NCBI GenBank assembly: GCA_033296885.1
Contig: MU863954.1
Span: 110,406 to 174,405 of the forward strand
Direction: 5' to 3'
Length of the DNA: 64,000 nt
Origin: Triangularia verruculosa
Taxonomy: Eukaryota; Ascomycota; Sordariomycetes; Sordariales; Podosporaceae
The position numbers and the translations under genes are program-made. Under the pieces are notes generated by a model. That model did no database searches and had not been told where the DNA came from. It saw nothing but the letters and a program-made list of their open reading frames with translations. Shown piece by piece: positions 23,128 to 33,478 of the stretch; positions within the stretch are counted from its first letter, which is position 1, and every line of letters starts with the position of its first letter.

Positions 23128-24349
23128 CTAAGAGCTGCACTCGACTGCTAGGTGTTGATGTTGTTTACCCACCAGCTCATCCTCCCAAGCACCCACCCCA
23201 GCAACAGCCGCAGCAGCAGCCGCCCGTCTCTCCTCTGTGCGAGCGATAGTTAGTACATTGATCTGCAACTGATGTCTGGAACGACAACGATGACCACCAT
23301 GAACAAGATTCTCCACGAGTCAACTTGACATAACTCCTGCCTCAGTCGAACGGCTCTCTTGCCCCACAGGGAATCCTGCCACTTGGGAATGACAACCCAG
23401 CTCAAGGGCAAAGGAAAGAAGCTCAACACCGAGGCAAGGAAAAGAAGCTCAACACTGGGGCAGGGGAAGAAGCTCAACAGAAGAGGATCCTCCAGGTAAG
23501 CAACAACAACTCCATCCAAGCAGGCAATCAACTTGAATTAGAATCAAGCTGACCATTGGCCTTTGTTGTCGGCAGTAAAGAAGAAAGAAAAAGGGGAAAT
23601 GCTGTCAAGAGCAACATGACGTTGGAGCAACCAAGCAATCAACCGAACTTGAACCGCGTCCAAGCCAGCCATGCTCCAAGTCCCTCAAGTCAAAGCCGAC
23701 ACGAACAACTCGAACATGAGATGAAAGGTGTGTGTTCTTCCATACCTACTCTCGGCGACTGGCCGAGGTCGAAGCCACAAAAGCTGAAGCCAAACTGACT
23801 CGTGAAAGAAACGTAGAAAACTCGGGACAAACCCACGAGCGTAAAACAAAAGTCGAAAGGAAACAGAGAAAAAAAAAGAAACTCACCCTCCTCCCTCCTC
23901 CTCTTCTCCCTCCACTCCCGCTTATTCGCCTCCTCCGCCGCCATCAAGTCGGCGATCACCTTCCCAATCCCCTGGTCACACCCCGGCGTCAGGTAGGAAC
24001 TATGCTTGGAAGCATAGCCCACCGAAGACGACCCCGAAGTGTCTGCGTCCTCCTCCCCCTCGGGTCGCCCCTCGGGTTCGTCAGCAGCAGGACAAGTCTG
24101 CTCCCCTCCCTCCACCGCCCTCGCCGCGTCCCCTCCACCAACAGACACGGCAACAGCAGCAGGAGGCCGAGAAACAGCAACGGCGGTGGCCACGCCCACC
24201 AAGCCCGACTCGTCCCCAAAAGAGGCCGTGGCCACGCCCACCAAGCCCGACTCGTCCCCAAAAGAGGCCGAGCCTGACGACCCGGCGGACGCGGCCGGCG
24301 AGACCGCCGCCGGGATGGAGGTGTCGCACGCAGGTGATGCTGCGCTCAT
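23128..24349 (-). CDS. Small lineage-specific protein, two exons
   Basis: Inferred exons are 24349-23887 and 23234-23128, giving 189 residues. The donor is GTGAGT and the acceptor CACAG with a GTACTAAC branch site. The phase-1 join produces a continuous charged helix (KREWREKRRREEEERR), which supports the model even though the intron is long (652 nt) and might hide another exon. The N-terminal half is Ala/Ser/Gly-rich and includes a perfect 14-residue duplication (ASFGDESGLVGVAT twice). The middle contains YLTPGCDQGIGKVIADLMAA. A 5' UTR intron is likely (GCTAAC branch, CGTCAG just before the ATG). No family is recognised. It lies upstream of, and on the same strand as, the gene at 22650-21070. 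Confidence 0.5.
23410..23484. repeat. 26-bp tandem repeat, three copies
   Basis: Three near-copies of a unit containing AAGAAGCTCAACAC occur with GCTCAACA at 23421, 23447 and 23472 (spacing 26 and 25). They fall in the proposed long intron of the gene at 24349-23128. Confidence 0.65.
24186..24269. repeat. Perfect 42-bp direct tandem duplication
   Basis: Two identical adjacent 42-base copies (second copy begins at 24228) with GTGGCCACGCCCACCAAG at the start of each. On the minus strand they encode two copies of a 14-residue segment in frame. Perfect identity indicates a recent event. Confidence 0.9.
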
Positions 24350-26003
24350 TGTTCGATCTGACGAAAAACGCGTTAGCGAGCAAGAGATAATCGTCCCAGC
24401 GATGGTCGAGCTGGGTGTGGAAGTGGATTCACTCATCGTACTTTGGTGGTGGTGGTTGTGGTGGTGGCCGGTGGTGGCCGGTGGTGGTGACCGGCGGGCG
24501 AGTGTTGTTGGTTGTGGGATCAAAGAGAAGAGGGAGAAGTTCGGCGGCCGGGGAAATTATCGGAGGTATAGGCAACGTCGCCGGGGCTGCGGGTCCGGAA
24601 GAGGGCTACGGCTTGCTTTCGGCTGCCGGTTAGGGCTTCCGGGGGTGTTGCCAGATGTTAGGCGGGTCCGAGGTGGCTGAGCCGGCGGCTGATGGAGCGG
24701 GACGGAGCTCGGCGGAAGCACACGGAGCAGGACAGACATTGGAAACGGGAAGGTCCACGCGGAGACCGGGGCGGAGAGGACTCGGGATATGAGCATTGAG
24801 TACTGGGCATGGACGAGAGATGGGAACGAGCATTCCAGCGCAGCAAACATGCCAAACGTCAGGCTTTCACAAAGGAACACAACAAGGTGCTGCTGGAGAA
24901 GGAGAAGACATGGGAACCGCGTTGCGAGTTATCTAGTCAGGATATGTAGATAGGATGTAGTTACAGTCCAGTTCAGAATGATGAGGTGCTTCAGATCATT
25001 GTAATGCCCAAGTAGACCCTAGACTTGAAAAGAAGATACCTATTCAAGCGTTTCTTCAGTTGGACGAGATATTACAAAGATGATACACAGCCATGAACTC
25101 TAGATGTCTGGCTGACGGGAAGATGCAATGGCCTGCGATCCGTGACTGGGCATGGGAGTTAAATGGCACATGTACGAGATAGTTCTATTCGAAAGGGAAT
25201 CGATGGCTTGAATGCGAGTTTCAGACGGTGCTTCGATATTAGAAGACCTCGATTAACGAGCTTCCAGTCGAAGACCACATGGCGCGTATCACCATTCCGT
25301 TATCCAGAGTCGAGGGCCCAAAAGCATTGAGTTGCACTTGGCTGACTGCCAGGGTCCAGATTTGAGAGCAGAGTTCACAAGAACCGAGAAGTTTGGTCAT
25401 CTTACCAAAAAGCCAACATCGGTAAATTTCCATACCTCAAGATGATGATTGCCTAGCCGTAATAAAATTGTGGAAGATGAGCTATCTCGTATTCCTGGGG
25501 AAAGTCGAACTTCATCTAAATCTAGGAATGTTCGATCTAGATTAAACTTGCACGGTTAATGTAGCTCGAATATTCCAGACTTCACGGTTGAGAACATCTC
25601 TAGCTATCTGTAGGTAGGTGACCAGAGCGATCAAGCACCAAAGATTGCTGTGCGGCCTGCCAACATTGATGATTAATGGCAACGGCAAGATAGAGAGCCC
25701 TCCAACCATTGCCTCAGGCATACTGCCGCACAAAGAAGATCCTGTCACGGAAATCGGCAATTCGCTGCAAAAAGCCCTCAACACCCAGCAAGAAACAGCA
25801 AAGCCGCCGTGTGAAAAGCGGAAAAGACATCAAAGACACTACCTAGCATTCCCCTCAGCCATCCTGCCTTTATCATCAACATCTACCTAGGTACAAAATC
25901 AATACAAAACAAGGGAACCCCTCTCAGGTAATGATCTCCCCAGTCTCCAACAGAGTTGGTGGAAGGGATGCTCCTCCTGATGTCGGTATGGTCAACAACT
26001 TGG
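24350..26003. other. Intergenic, gene-poor
   Basis: This region contains the probable spliced 5' leader of the gene at 24349 and a GGTGGT-rich simple repeat at about 24440-24490. From 24900 to 26000 composition is near average, and short minus-strand frames occur without start, splice context or recognisable domains. A palindromic TACCTAGGTA is at 25884-25893. No gene is supported. Confidence 0.35.
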
Positions 26004-26195
26004 CTATACTGGAGAAGTCAATGCGGTCCAACCAACTCTGATCAATATGTTGGAGGATCTTGAGTAGTATTCAGCGAGAGATTCATTCTCAAGTTGACGA
26101 AGGTCTCTGACATCAAGGTAAGGAGGGGCCAGTCCCGCATCAGTAACCCTCGCTGTGAATCGATTTCGAAGAGTGTTCTCAACGGCTGTCAGGAT
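26004..26195 (-). pseudogene. Gag-like fragment (possible terminal exon)
   Basis: After a TTTCAG acceptor (26201-26196) the frame reads 63 residues to a TAG at 26006-26004. It contains ILTAVENTLRNRFTARVTDA and LRQLENESLAEYYSRSSNIL. The pattern of an LR-(Q)-x-E-x-ES-L-x-x-YY segment followed by a short helix resembles the capsid (gag) region of fungal LTR retrotransposons and gag-derived host proteins. It could be the last exon of a gene starting at 26725, or an isolated fragment. The phase does not join directly to the exon at 26725-26485. Confidence 0.4.
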
Positions 26196-26484
26196 CTGAA
26201 AGGAGGTTGGGCTACCTTATCCGGGCAATCACCAAGGACTTGAACCTCAGGATCTCACCCCGTCACAAAAAGCCAACCCTAGATCCCTCCCGCCTCCCCC
26301 GGCTCATACCAGCAGTCTACCTACCTATGCCTCTGACCCCCATCAAAGACCCCGACTCAAGTTTACGACACTTACCAGACTCCCGCCGCTCACACCTTAT
26401 CTCAGGACCGCCCGCGCCATAGGTAGGCAGCGCGCGCGCCCATGAGCGCCCCGGAACGAGAATGGAGCGTGAGGTCTCGGTTAC

Positions 26485-26725
26485 CTGTGTGACCCGGAGA
26501 GGAACAAACATCTTCTGTCTTCTCCGACTTCGCGAAGGCGGGGCTGAGGGCGGCGAGAGACTTGGTGAAAGTGATATTTATCTGCTCGAGAATGTCGACA
26601 ATTTTCCCTTCGTCAGTCTTGAAGTCCAAGAAGTCATCTCTGCGGTGTTGGGATGTTGTTGTTAAGGTCTGACTGTCGACAGCGATGTGATTGATGGTTG
26701 CTGCAGTGGTTGTGGTGGTTGCCAT
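26485..26725 (-). CDS. Possible first exon of a small gene
   Basis: The ATG at 26725 opens a Thr-rich start (MATTTTTAATINHIAVD) followed by FLDFKTDEGKIVDILEQI and FTKSLAALSPAFAKSEKTED. It can end at a donor GTAACC (26484). The helical segment looks like protein, and the partner exon may be the gag-like piece at 26195-26004 through an intermediate exon I could not place (a second donor, GTAAGT, lies near 26380). The product is unknown. Confidence 0.35.
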
Positions 26726-27612
26726 GATGGTAGCAGTCTGTCCTATCCGGGCTCGAGTCTTGGATGCTTTGGTAGCACTAGGTGATGTTGGGCTTGCTGG
26801 GTCTGGCTCACTGGGGCTGATACTCGCAGACGGGAGGTCGGCGATGAGGTGGTCGTGGTTGGGCAGGGCCGGTACACCCCCTTTCGAGTGCCTACCTATT
26901 GTTACTGAGGGGTGACTCGAGCATCAAGTACCTGAAGTTAATAAGGTAGTCGAGATTGAAGCACCGACGGTTAAGGTAGGTAGGCTGTTATGTACATAGA
27001 AGGAGAAAAGGCCCTGTGCCTTACAGACGGACAGTAGATCTCAGCACCCTCGACACCAACAACAGACGTATCTCATTTTTTGATTATTTCTTTCTTTATC
27101 CCATCCCAAAAATCACATTGTCAAGCTCGGTCATTCCTTCGTCAATGCCTGGTCCAAGATCTGACACCACAAGCTCAATTACATTCATCCCTCTAGAACA
27201 ATATCCCTTCTGCATTGATCTGCAGAAAATTCATCTGCTGGTCTGAATTGTACACAACGTTGTGTAATCGTGTCTTACTCTCTACAAGCAGTAGCACAAC
27301 CTCAGCATAGCAACCACATGTGGAACCTCTGTTTGTTTTCCCCTTTTTTCTTAACAAAAGTGGGGGACACAGGGGGAGCCAAAGGAGGTGGCTGTCTTGG
27401 CAACCCCAACAACACTGCTGATGTAAGAGTGGCTTGTGATGCTTCTGTGGCGCATCAATCATAAAGCTAAACAAGGTGAAACAAATGTCATGCTGGAAAT
27501 ACATTATCATTATATACTACGTCAAAAAGATCCTATATCTACTAATCATGGTTGCGCCAAAAACGCCTTGCTCTGTCCCTCCCGTAATCCTACACAGTTG
27601 GGCAACACTCTC
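26726..27612. other. Intergenic region between two minus-strand genes
   Basis: No coding frame is convincing. AGGTAGGTAGG-type motifs occur near 26974-26984. The right part is probably the 3' UTR of the Dlt1 gene. Confidence 0.35.
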
Positions 27613-29118
27613 TCAGTTACCACTCGTAAAAACATACGGCAGGTCTGTTCCATCCCCATCAGCAGCGAGCCTGATGACTGATCCTCCGCTTCCGCCTGTC
27701 GCGAACGATCGTACACTTCTTCCGCTGCCGCCGCCACTGTTCCCGTCTACTTGGTATGGATGTCTAGTTTGCGCAAAAGAATTCGGATCGCTTTCACTGC
27801 TGGACTCGGATCGCCCAGCATGTCTCGTGCTTTTCGGCGTTGTTGGTGCAGTCTGGTAAAGCCAGGTGTTGGCAGAGGAATTGCGCATCCCCAGTCCCGG
27901 CCGCAGCCGTCTTGACCCGTGGCTCTGGCTCCATGTTGTCGAGGCGCTCGAGCTCTGCCTCCCAAGACTGACATTGTCACCGCCGGCATTCTGACCAATT
28001 CCTATTCCCAAGCCCAAGCCCGAATGCAAACTCTGCCCTGCACTAGAAGGACTGGTTCCTCTCGGTGCATCGTTGTCGATATCGCTCTCTGTCTGTGTCT
28101 GTTCGCCTTCTTGTTCTCCTCCAGGGATGCCATCATCAAACGAGTCATCGTCATAGTCATCATAGGCAAGAGCTGGATCGAATGGTTGCATGCTCCTCAA
28201 AACTTCAGCAAATAAATGCATCAACTCTCGAAATCCGTCACTGGTCAGCGGTCTGGCTGAGAATCGCGCTCGTTCGTACTGCGTCAAGAAGTCTGCTGTC
28301 ATTGGTGATGCTGTCAAGACTCCCATCTCGGTCAAAATACCCAAGTACTCCCTTAGCCCTGCTCCTCCTTCTGGTCTCTGTAGCATGGCGATAGCATCTG
28401 GGTCGAGAGTAGGGGGCTCGGTTCTTGAATTCGGATCTGGTGGCGCGAGGGTGAGGGCCTTGGCCTCGATGAGATTCGGAAGTTCGGAGACAACGGTTGA
28501 GTACTGCAGGTTCGGTGGTAGATGCGTTGATACCGGGGATGACCAGCCAGGATGTTCGATATCTCCCCACACGGCGCGTTGGTGTTGCTGGTCCGGGAGC
28601 ATGCCCATGTTGATACCAATCGCATCTCCTCCCTCAATGACAGATACGGGCCCTCCGCTCCCGCTGCTCTTGCTCCTCCATTTTCCCCTCCAGCTTGATC
28701 TTTGTTTCTCCTCGACAGTCCCCCCATGCGTCATCACTGGTTGTATCATTGGGTGTGGAACCCTCGGCCTGGCCTCGTAAGCAATGGCAGCGCTCCTGCT
28801 CAAACCCTCCATGATCATTTCCCTGACACTGCGCGGCACATCGCCCTTGTCGATGGGTACCCAGCTCTTGGGTATTGACGACAGAACGCTGCGGCTAATC
28901 CAGATTCTGGTTATGTAGATAAAGAAGATGACCAAGACGGTGACGACGTAGCAGACAATGACGACCAAGATGTTCCAGTTTTGGTTTTTCGCAAAGGCTT
29001 GCTGAATTAGATCGGCAGGCGTGACGATGAGAAAGGCAATGCAAACGAGATATAGGGCATAGTAGAAGAAGTTGTACACGACGACGAAAAGAAAGGAGGC
29101 GGCGGACATTCTGGTCAT
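27613..29118 (-). CDS. DLT1: Dlt1-type membrane protein (defect at low temperature protein 1)
   Basis: Single exon, 501 residues from the ATG at 29118. The frame is open upstream to 29493 but that part is not protein-like. Two N-terminal membrane segments (FLFVVVYNFFYYALYLVCIA and ILVVIVCYVVTVLVIFFIYI) are followed by RIWISRSVLSSIPKSWVPID and a long cytosolic region, then an acidic stretch (YDDYDDDSFDDG) and a Gly/Ser-rich disordered tail. Two membrane helices followed by the ISRSVLSSIPKSWVP-like block is the Dlt1 architecture. Yeast dlt1 mutants grow poorly in the cold, but the biochemical role is unknown. The family call is made from memory of the architecture. Confidence 0.75.
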   Translation of the reverse strand: MTRMSAASFLFVVVYNFFYYALYLVCIAFLIVTPADLIQQAFAKNQNWNILVVIVCYVVTVLVIFFIYITRIWISRSVLSSIPKSWVPIDKGDVPRSVREMIMEGLSRSAAIAYEARPRVPHPMIQPVMTHGGTVEEKQRSSWRGKWRSKSSGSGGPVSVIEGGDAIGINMGMLPDQQHQRAVWGDIEHPGWSSPVSTHLPPNLQYSTVVSELPNLIEAKALTLAPPDPNSRTEPPTLDPDAIAMLQRPEGGAGLREYLGILTEMGVLTASPMTADFLTQYERARFSARPLTSDGFRELMHLFAEVLRSMQPFDPALAYDDYDDDSFDDGIPGGEQEGEQTQTESDIDNDAPRGTSPSSAGQSLHSGLGLGIGIGQNAGGDNVSLGRQSSSASTTWSQSHGSRRLRPGLGMRNSSANTWLYQTAPTTPKSTRHAGRSESSSESDPNSFAQTRHPYQVDGNSGGGSGRSVRSFATGGSGGSVIRLAADGDGTDLPYVFTSGN

Positions 29119-30934
29119 GGCTGCTGAATAGGAACGGTAACGACTGTGTGGAAGTTGGATAGGGGTTGACGTGGGAAATGTGGCGGACGCTATCGTGTCC
29201 GCGTCAGCGCATGATTCTCCAATTGAAAGCTGGCGACGGTCATGGCTGCGCTGCGCGACAGGTGTTGGTGATGGCCTGGTGGATTGGCGATGAAGGCGCA
29301 AAGCAGCTGCCACCTCTGCCGATGAGGTCAGACGGAGGTTCCAGGCTGCCAATTGAAGCTTCAGCGCGCAGCAGTTGGAACCTAGGCTTTGAAGGGCACG
29401 GTGCACCCTGAAGTCCTTCCGCTGCCCCACTAAACGCACGGACAATCTGCACTCTGCTGCAGATTTGCGATCGTGCACGGGCCAGAAACTCACGGGTATT
29501 TATTGAGGGCCTCCCTCTCCAAATTCTCTCCTTCTTTTCTTTTCTTCTTCATACTTACCTTGATTGACTTTGGGGGGATCAAGAAATCCTCAAAGTATGG
29601 TGGAGAGCCTGCATTGCACGTCGTGGAGCTTTCCATTATGGATTGTCCTTCGGGGCCGTCCCGGTCGGAATTTTTGATGTTTTCCTCTTTTTCACTGTGA
29701 GCTTGGTTTTGCCGAGCCATTGGGAAGAAGCTGAAGGTCGTGATCATTATTGTGTCTTGTGGTGCCTTGATATGTATCATTGAATTTTGGAGTCGCTGGA
29801 CGATTGTCCTAAAAGTTTATGATCACATGTCGGAGACTCGAGCTCGACCGGAATGTTGTCCGCGTGCTTCTGCTAGAAGCCGTCACGACATCGTTGCGGG
29901 TTGAAGTTTGGAGTTGCTCACCCATGGTGATCAGCAAACGTGGTAACTCGGTCTGTTGGATCATTCATTCTTGACAGTCAATTCTACAATTTCTCAGTCT
30001 TTTTCTTTCTCACGACCTTTCTCGCCTCTTGTGAATTGCAACTCCAAACACGAAACTCGATCACAAGCAAAAAGAAGCATTGCCCTAGCCCCAATCAAGG
30101 CCAAGATTCCCGGCGCCGGGTTCCGACCAATGCTGCCCTGGAGTCGGCAGATGCTGTGTTCCCTGACGGCGACGCATGCAGTCGGTGTCTCCCTGCTTGT
30201 CGAATGTCGGCACCAAATATGAGCCCTTGTTTTTCGTTTATGACATCGCTCAATCACGGCAGATACTGATGTCCCCCAGACAAAAAGCTGATGGAGACCA
30301 GCGGCAGTGGAGGTGGCTGCGGGGCATCGGTCGGGGTTCCGCAAAACCCTACCCCCACCCCCCACGTAAGGCAAGGCTTGTCTTTCGGGGGGTGGGAGGT
30401 CGACTCCAGGATCACATGCCAAAAACACGGCCTCTCAGTCAGCAGGATCAAGAGCAGCTCAACCCCGTGACGCCATGAGTCGTGCGGACGGTGCCTGGAA
30501 CGAAACAGCCCGTTCAGTCCTCCGCTTTTTCCGCCTCTCCTTTCTTGCTCATTGGACTCCCGTCTCCGAAACCAAACATGGGACAGGTTAGACCGCCGGG
30601 ACTTGGGGGCGCATGTGCCATTTTGAGGTCGTTTTTTTTCTTTTTTCGTGTCCAACATCTTGTCCATCTGTTGTCTGTCCTGTACACTATCTATTTCCCT
30701 ACTGTATACCACCAACTTGAATTCTTTGTCTGTCTCACCTTTCACTTTGCCTTTGTTTGCGTCTTGTCTACAACACCGCGTCTCCCTTGACCCGACTTAA
30801 GCCGCATCTCCAAATCCAACGCCCATGATACCGCCAGAGCCGTTCAACGTCTGACCGTCTAGCAAAAAACACAACGTCCAACGGCCAACGGTGAAGGTGG
30901 GCGTCACCACTACCACGACCACCCAACCGCCGCC
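29119..30934. other. Divergent intergenic region, about 1.8 kb
   Basis: This is a shared promoter region between Dlt1 (-) and the lipase-like gene (+). Short frames on both strands lack coding character. Pyrimidine-rich tracts near 30630-30780 may belong to the leader of the plus-strand gene. No tRNA or other RNA gene was recognised. Confidence 0.35.
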
Positions 30935-33478
30935 ATGATTGACCACGTCTTGGGGCGGCCATCCGTCAAATCCCGCCGCCTCCAGGTACTGGCGGTCCTG
31001 GCATTCTGGACAGCCTACCTCCTCAAGTATGTTCCTCCCATAACATCTCTCTTATATTGTCTACTAACCAGCGTTGGGAACAGAGGCAACAAAAATGGCC
31101 CTCCAATTATCCGCTTCTTCTCAAAATGCCTCTCCAAGCGCCTCAGCTTCTGGCAAACCTTCACAATAACCATGCTCTATCTCTACTCTGCCCGCAATTT
31201 TTCCACTCTCCTCGGTCTTGCCTCTCCTGACCCCCTCGCAAACATGTACGACGCGACCTACTTCCGTGCTACCTGGATCCTTACCGCTTTGGACGCCGGC
31301 TTCTGGACCGCCATGCCGCTCAAGACAAAATGGCTTCGTGATGCTGCCAGTATGGTCTTCTCACTCTTCTACATGGTTGCCGCCGAGAAAGCCGATGAAA
31401 AAGTTCGGAAGGTTAGGGGTAATATCACCATTGATCATCTTCGAGTGAGCTGGAACAAGGGAGTGGAGAATCCGTACTTGAGGGCACTCCAAGGGTTGAC
31501 CAGGCCCAGGATGACAAAGTGGCCGCCTAGGCAGGTGAGGATACCGCGGCCGAGCACGAGCGATTACAAGGAGCCGGTGGAGGGATGGCTGTATTTTGAT
31601 GGACCTCTGTCGGAACTGAGAGAGCAGGGGCATAATCAGCTTATACTCGATATTCCTGGAGGAGGATTCGTTGCGATGGATCCGAGGTGCAACGATGACA
31701 AGCTATTTGCCTGGGCAGCCAAGACAGGGTTGCCGATTTTGAGCTTGGATTACAAGAAGGCGCCGGAATACCCATTCCCGTACGCGCTGAACGAGTGTTA
31801 CGATGTTTACTGCACCTTGATCAGGTCGAAGGGCAGGTGTGTAGGAATGAGCGGGGAGCAAGTTCCCAAGGTGGTCGTCACGGGGGATAGTGCCGGAGGA
31901 ACATTGGCAACAGCGATGACGATTATGATTACAGAAAGCGGAAGCAGTCCCATCCGCCGATTCCAGGGCCAAACCGACCTGCCAATACCCGAGGCCTTGG
32001 TTCTGTTCTACCCAGCATTGGACATGAACATCGGCAGCTGGATGAGCGACGAGCAAATGGCCCTCATCAAAGACCGTCGCATGCGCCGTACAAACAAGCG
32101 CGTCCTCGAACGCAAGACGATGCAGTACAACGACCTAATCGGCACCCCGCACCAATCCGACGACGAAGACGACGGCACCCCGGACAGCTCCTGCCCCAGC
32201 AGCACCCTCCCGGACTCCGATCCCACCGCCGTCAACGACTCCCACTCCCTCAACCCAGACGAACACCTGATCCTTCGCAACCGCGAGCCCTGTCTCTCCC
32301 CCGCACCTCAATACGCCCACGCAGGCTCGACAACCTTCCACCTCCCCCCCGTCGCCTCGCCCGCCCTCTTGTCCCCTAGATCCCTCCCGCCCGATCAACC
32401 CGTCACCTCCTCCCCACTAGACCCCAAAAGAAAACAATCCACCTCGCACCACCCCTCCCCCCTGAAAACCCGCCTCGCCATGTCCTCCATGATCTCCTAC
32501 TTCAACGACCGCGTCCTGACCCCGGAAATGATGCGCGCCATGATCATCCTCTACGTCGGCCCCCACAACCGCCCAGACTTCTCCCAAGACTACCTCCTCT
32601 GCCCCATCCTCTGCCCCGACGTTTTACTCTCTCGCTTCCCCAAAACCTACTTCCTCACCGGAGAGCGAGACCCGTTGGTGGACGACACGGTCGTCTTCGC
32701 CGGCCGCCTCCGCCGCGTCAAGGCAGCGCAGATGGCCTCCAACGGCACCCGGTACGAATACCGCGACACCGACGCGCTCACCCCGGGATTCGACGAAAAC
32801 GCTTTTGCCGAAGTCACGCTCATCCCGGGGATATCGCACGGGTTTCTCCAGTTCCCTTCTGTTTACCCTCCCGCGTGGGGGTTGTTTGACAAGACGGCCA
32901 GCTGGATCGAGCAAGGGTTTCGAGAGGGGGAGAAGAGGAGACGGCAGTTGGAGCGGGAGAGGTCACGGCGGCAGAGGGAGGAGGGGGGGTTTATGGAGCA
33001 TACGCAGGATATGAATGGGCAGTACAAGACGAGAGGGAGGAGGGATAGTCAGACGACGATTGCGACGGCGGTGACGGAGGAGGATCAGGGGTTGGAAATG
33101 AGGATGAGTAAAGTCCGGCCTCCTCCCCAGCCTACCTCGGGCGGGAAGAGGGATAGAGCTGCGACGACGACGTCGGCGGTGGTGGTGGGTGTGACGAATG
33201 GGAATGGACGGGCGGCCAATGGGGACAACGGGCGGAAGAAGGAATCGCTGCCTAAGGTTACGGTATCGGGGGATGGGGGGGTGGATAATGGTGGTTCGGG
33301 CAGTGGGTCTGGGTCGAATGGACAGCAAAAGAAGAAGAAGAAGAGGGGGGTTAGGACGTCGAGGGATGATGGTGATAATGGGAGCTTGGTCAAGAGGTTG
33401 GCGAGTTCGGATGATTTGCTGGGGAGGAGGATGCAAGGGCTGGCTGGGGGGTTGACGGGGTTGGCGCCGGCGGAGTGA
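30935..33478 (+). CDS. Hormone-sensitive-lipase-type alpha/beta hydrolase (fold-3)
   Basis: Two exons are inferred: 30935-31026 and 31084-33478, giving 828 residues. The 57-nt intron (GTATGT, CTACTAAC branch, AACAG) is a multiple of three with no stop, so its retention would add 19 residues rather than truncate. An N-terminal hydrophobic segment (VLAVLAFWTAYLL) suggests membrane attachment. The fold-3 core has LILDIPGGGFVAMDP, LSLDYKKAPEYPFPYA and the nucleophile elbow VTGDSAGGTL (Ser about 300), an acid in TGERDPLVDD and the histidine in IPGISHGF. The usual HGGG oxyanion motif reads PGGG. About 130 Pro/Ser-rich residues (32100-32460) are inserted between the nucleophile and the acid, and a basic disordered tail follows the fold. 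The likely activity is ester or acylglycerol hydrolysis; the substrate is unknown. Confidence 0.8.
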   Translation: MIDHVLGRPSVKSRRLQVLAVLAFWTAYLLKYVPPITSLLYCLLTSVGNRGNKNGPPIIRFFSKCLSKRLSFWQTFTITMLYLYSARNFSTLLGLASPDPLANMYDATYFRATWILTALDAGFWTAMPLKTKWLRDAASMVFSLFYMVAAEKADEKVRKVRGNITIDHLRVSWNKGVENPYLRALQGLTRPRMTKWPPRQVRIPRPSTSDYKEPVEGWLYFDGPLSELREQGHNQLILDIPGGGFVAMDPRCNDDKLFAWAAKTGLPILSLDYKKAPEYPFPYALNECYDVYCTLIRSKGRCVGMSGEQVPKVVVTGDSAGGTLATAMTIMITESGSSPIRRFQGQTDLPIPEALVLFYPALDMNIGSWMSDEQMALIKDRRMRRTNKRVLERKTMQYNDLIGTPHQSDDEDDGTPDSSCPSSTLPDSDPTAVNDSHSLNPDEHLILRNREPCLSPAPQYAHAGSTTFHLPPVASPALLSPRSLPPDQPVTSSPLDPKRKQSTSHHPSPLKTRLAMSSMISYFNDRVLTPEMMRAMIILYVGPHNRPDFSQDYLLCPILCPDVLLSRFPKTYFLTGERDPLVDDTVVFAGRLRRVKAAQMASNGTRYEYRDTDALTPGFDENAFAEVTLIPGISHGFLQFPSVYPPAWGLFDKTASWIEQGFREGEKRRRQLERERSRRQREEGGFMEHTQDMNGQYKTRGRRDSQTTIATAVTEEDQGLEMRMSKVRPPPQPTSGGKRDRAATTTSAVVVGVTNGNGRAANGDNGRKKESLPKVTVSGDGGVDNGGSGSGSGSNGQQKKKKKRGVRTSRDDGDNGSLVKRLASSDDLLGRRMQGLAGGLTGLAPAE

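Noticed and set aside
23690..23886. Continuation of the frame past the donor at 23886
   Set aside because: Phe/Ser-rich translation typical of intron sequence, while the GTGAGT donor and phase-matched acceptor at 23235 give a better model.
25542..25784. Minus-strand hydrophobic 80-codon frame
   Set aside because: It is isolated, with no recognisable domain, no supporting splice sites and no conserved motif.
29119..29493. 125-residue N-terminal extension of Dlt1
   Set aside because: The extension lacks protein character, and the membrane segments expected at the N terminus start just after the ATG at 29118.
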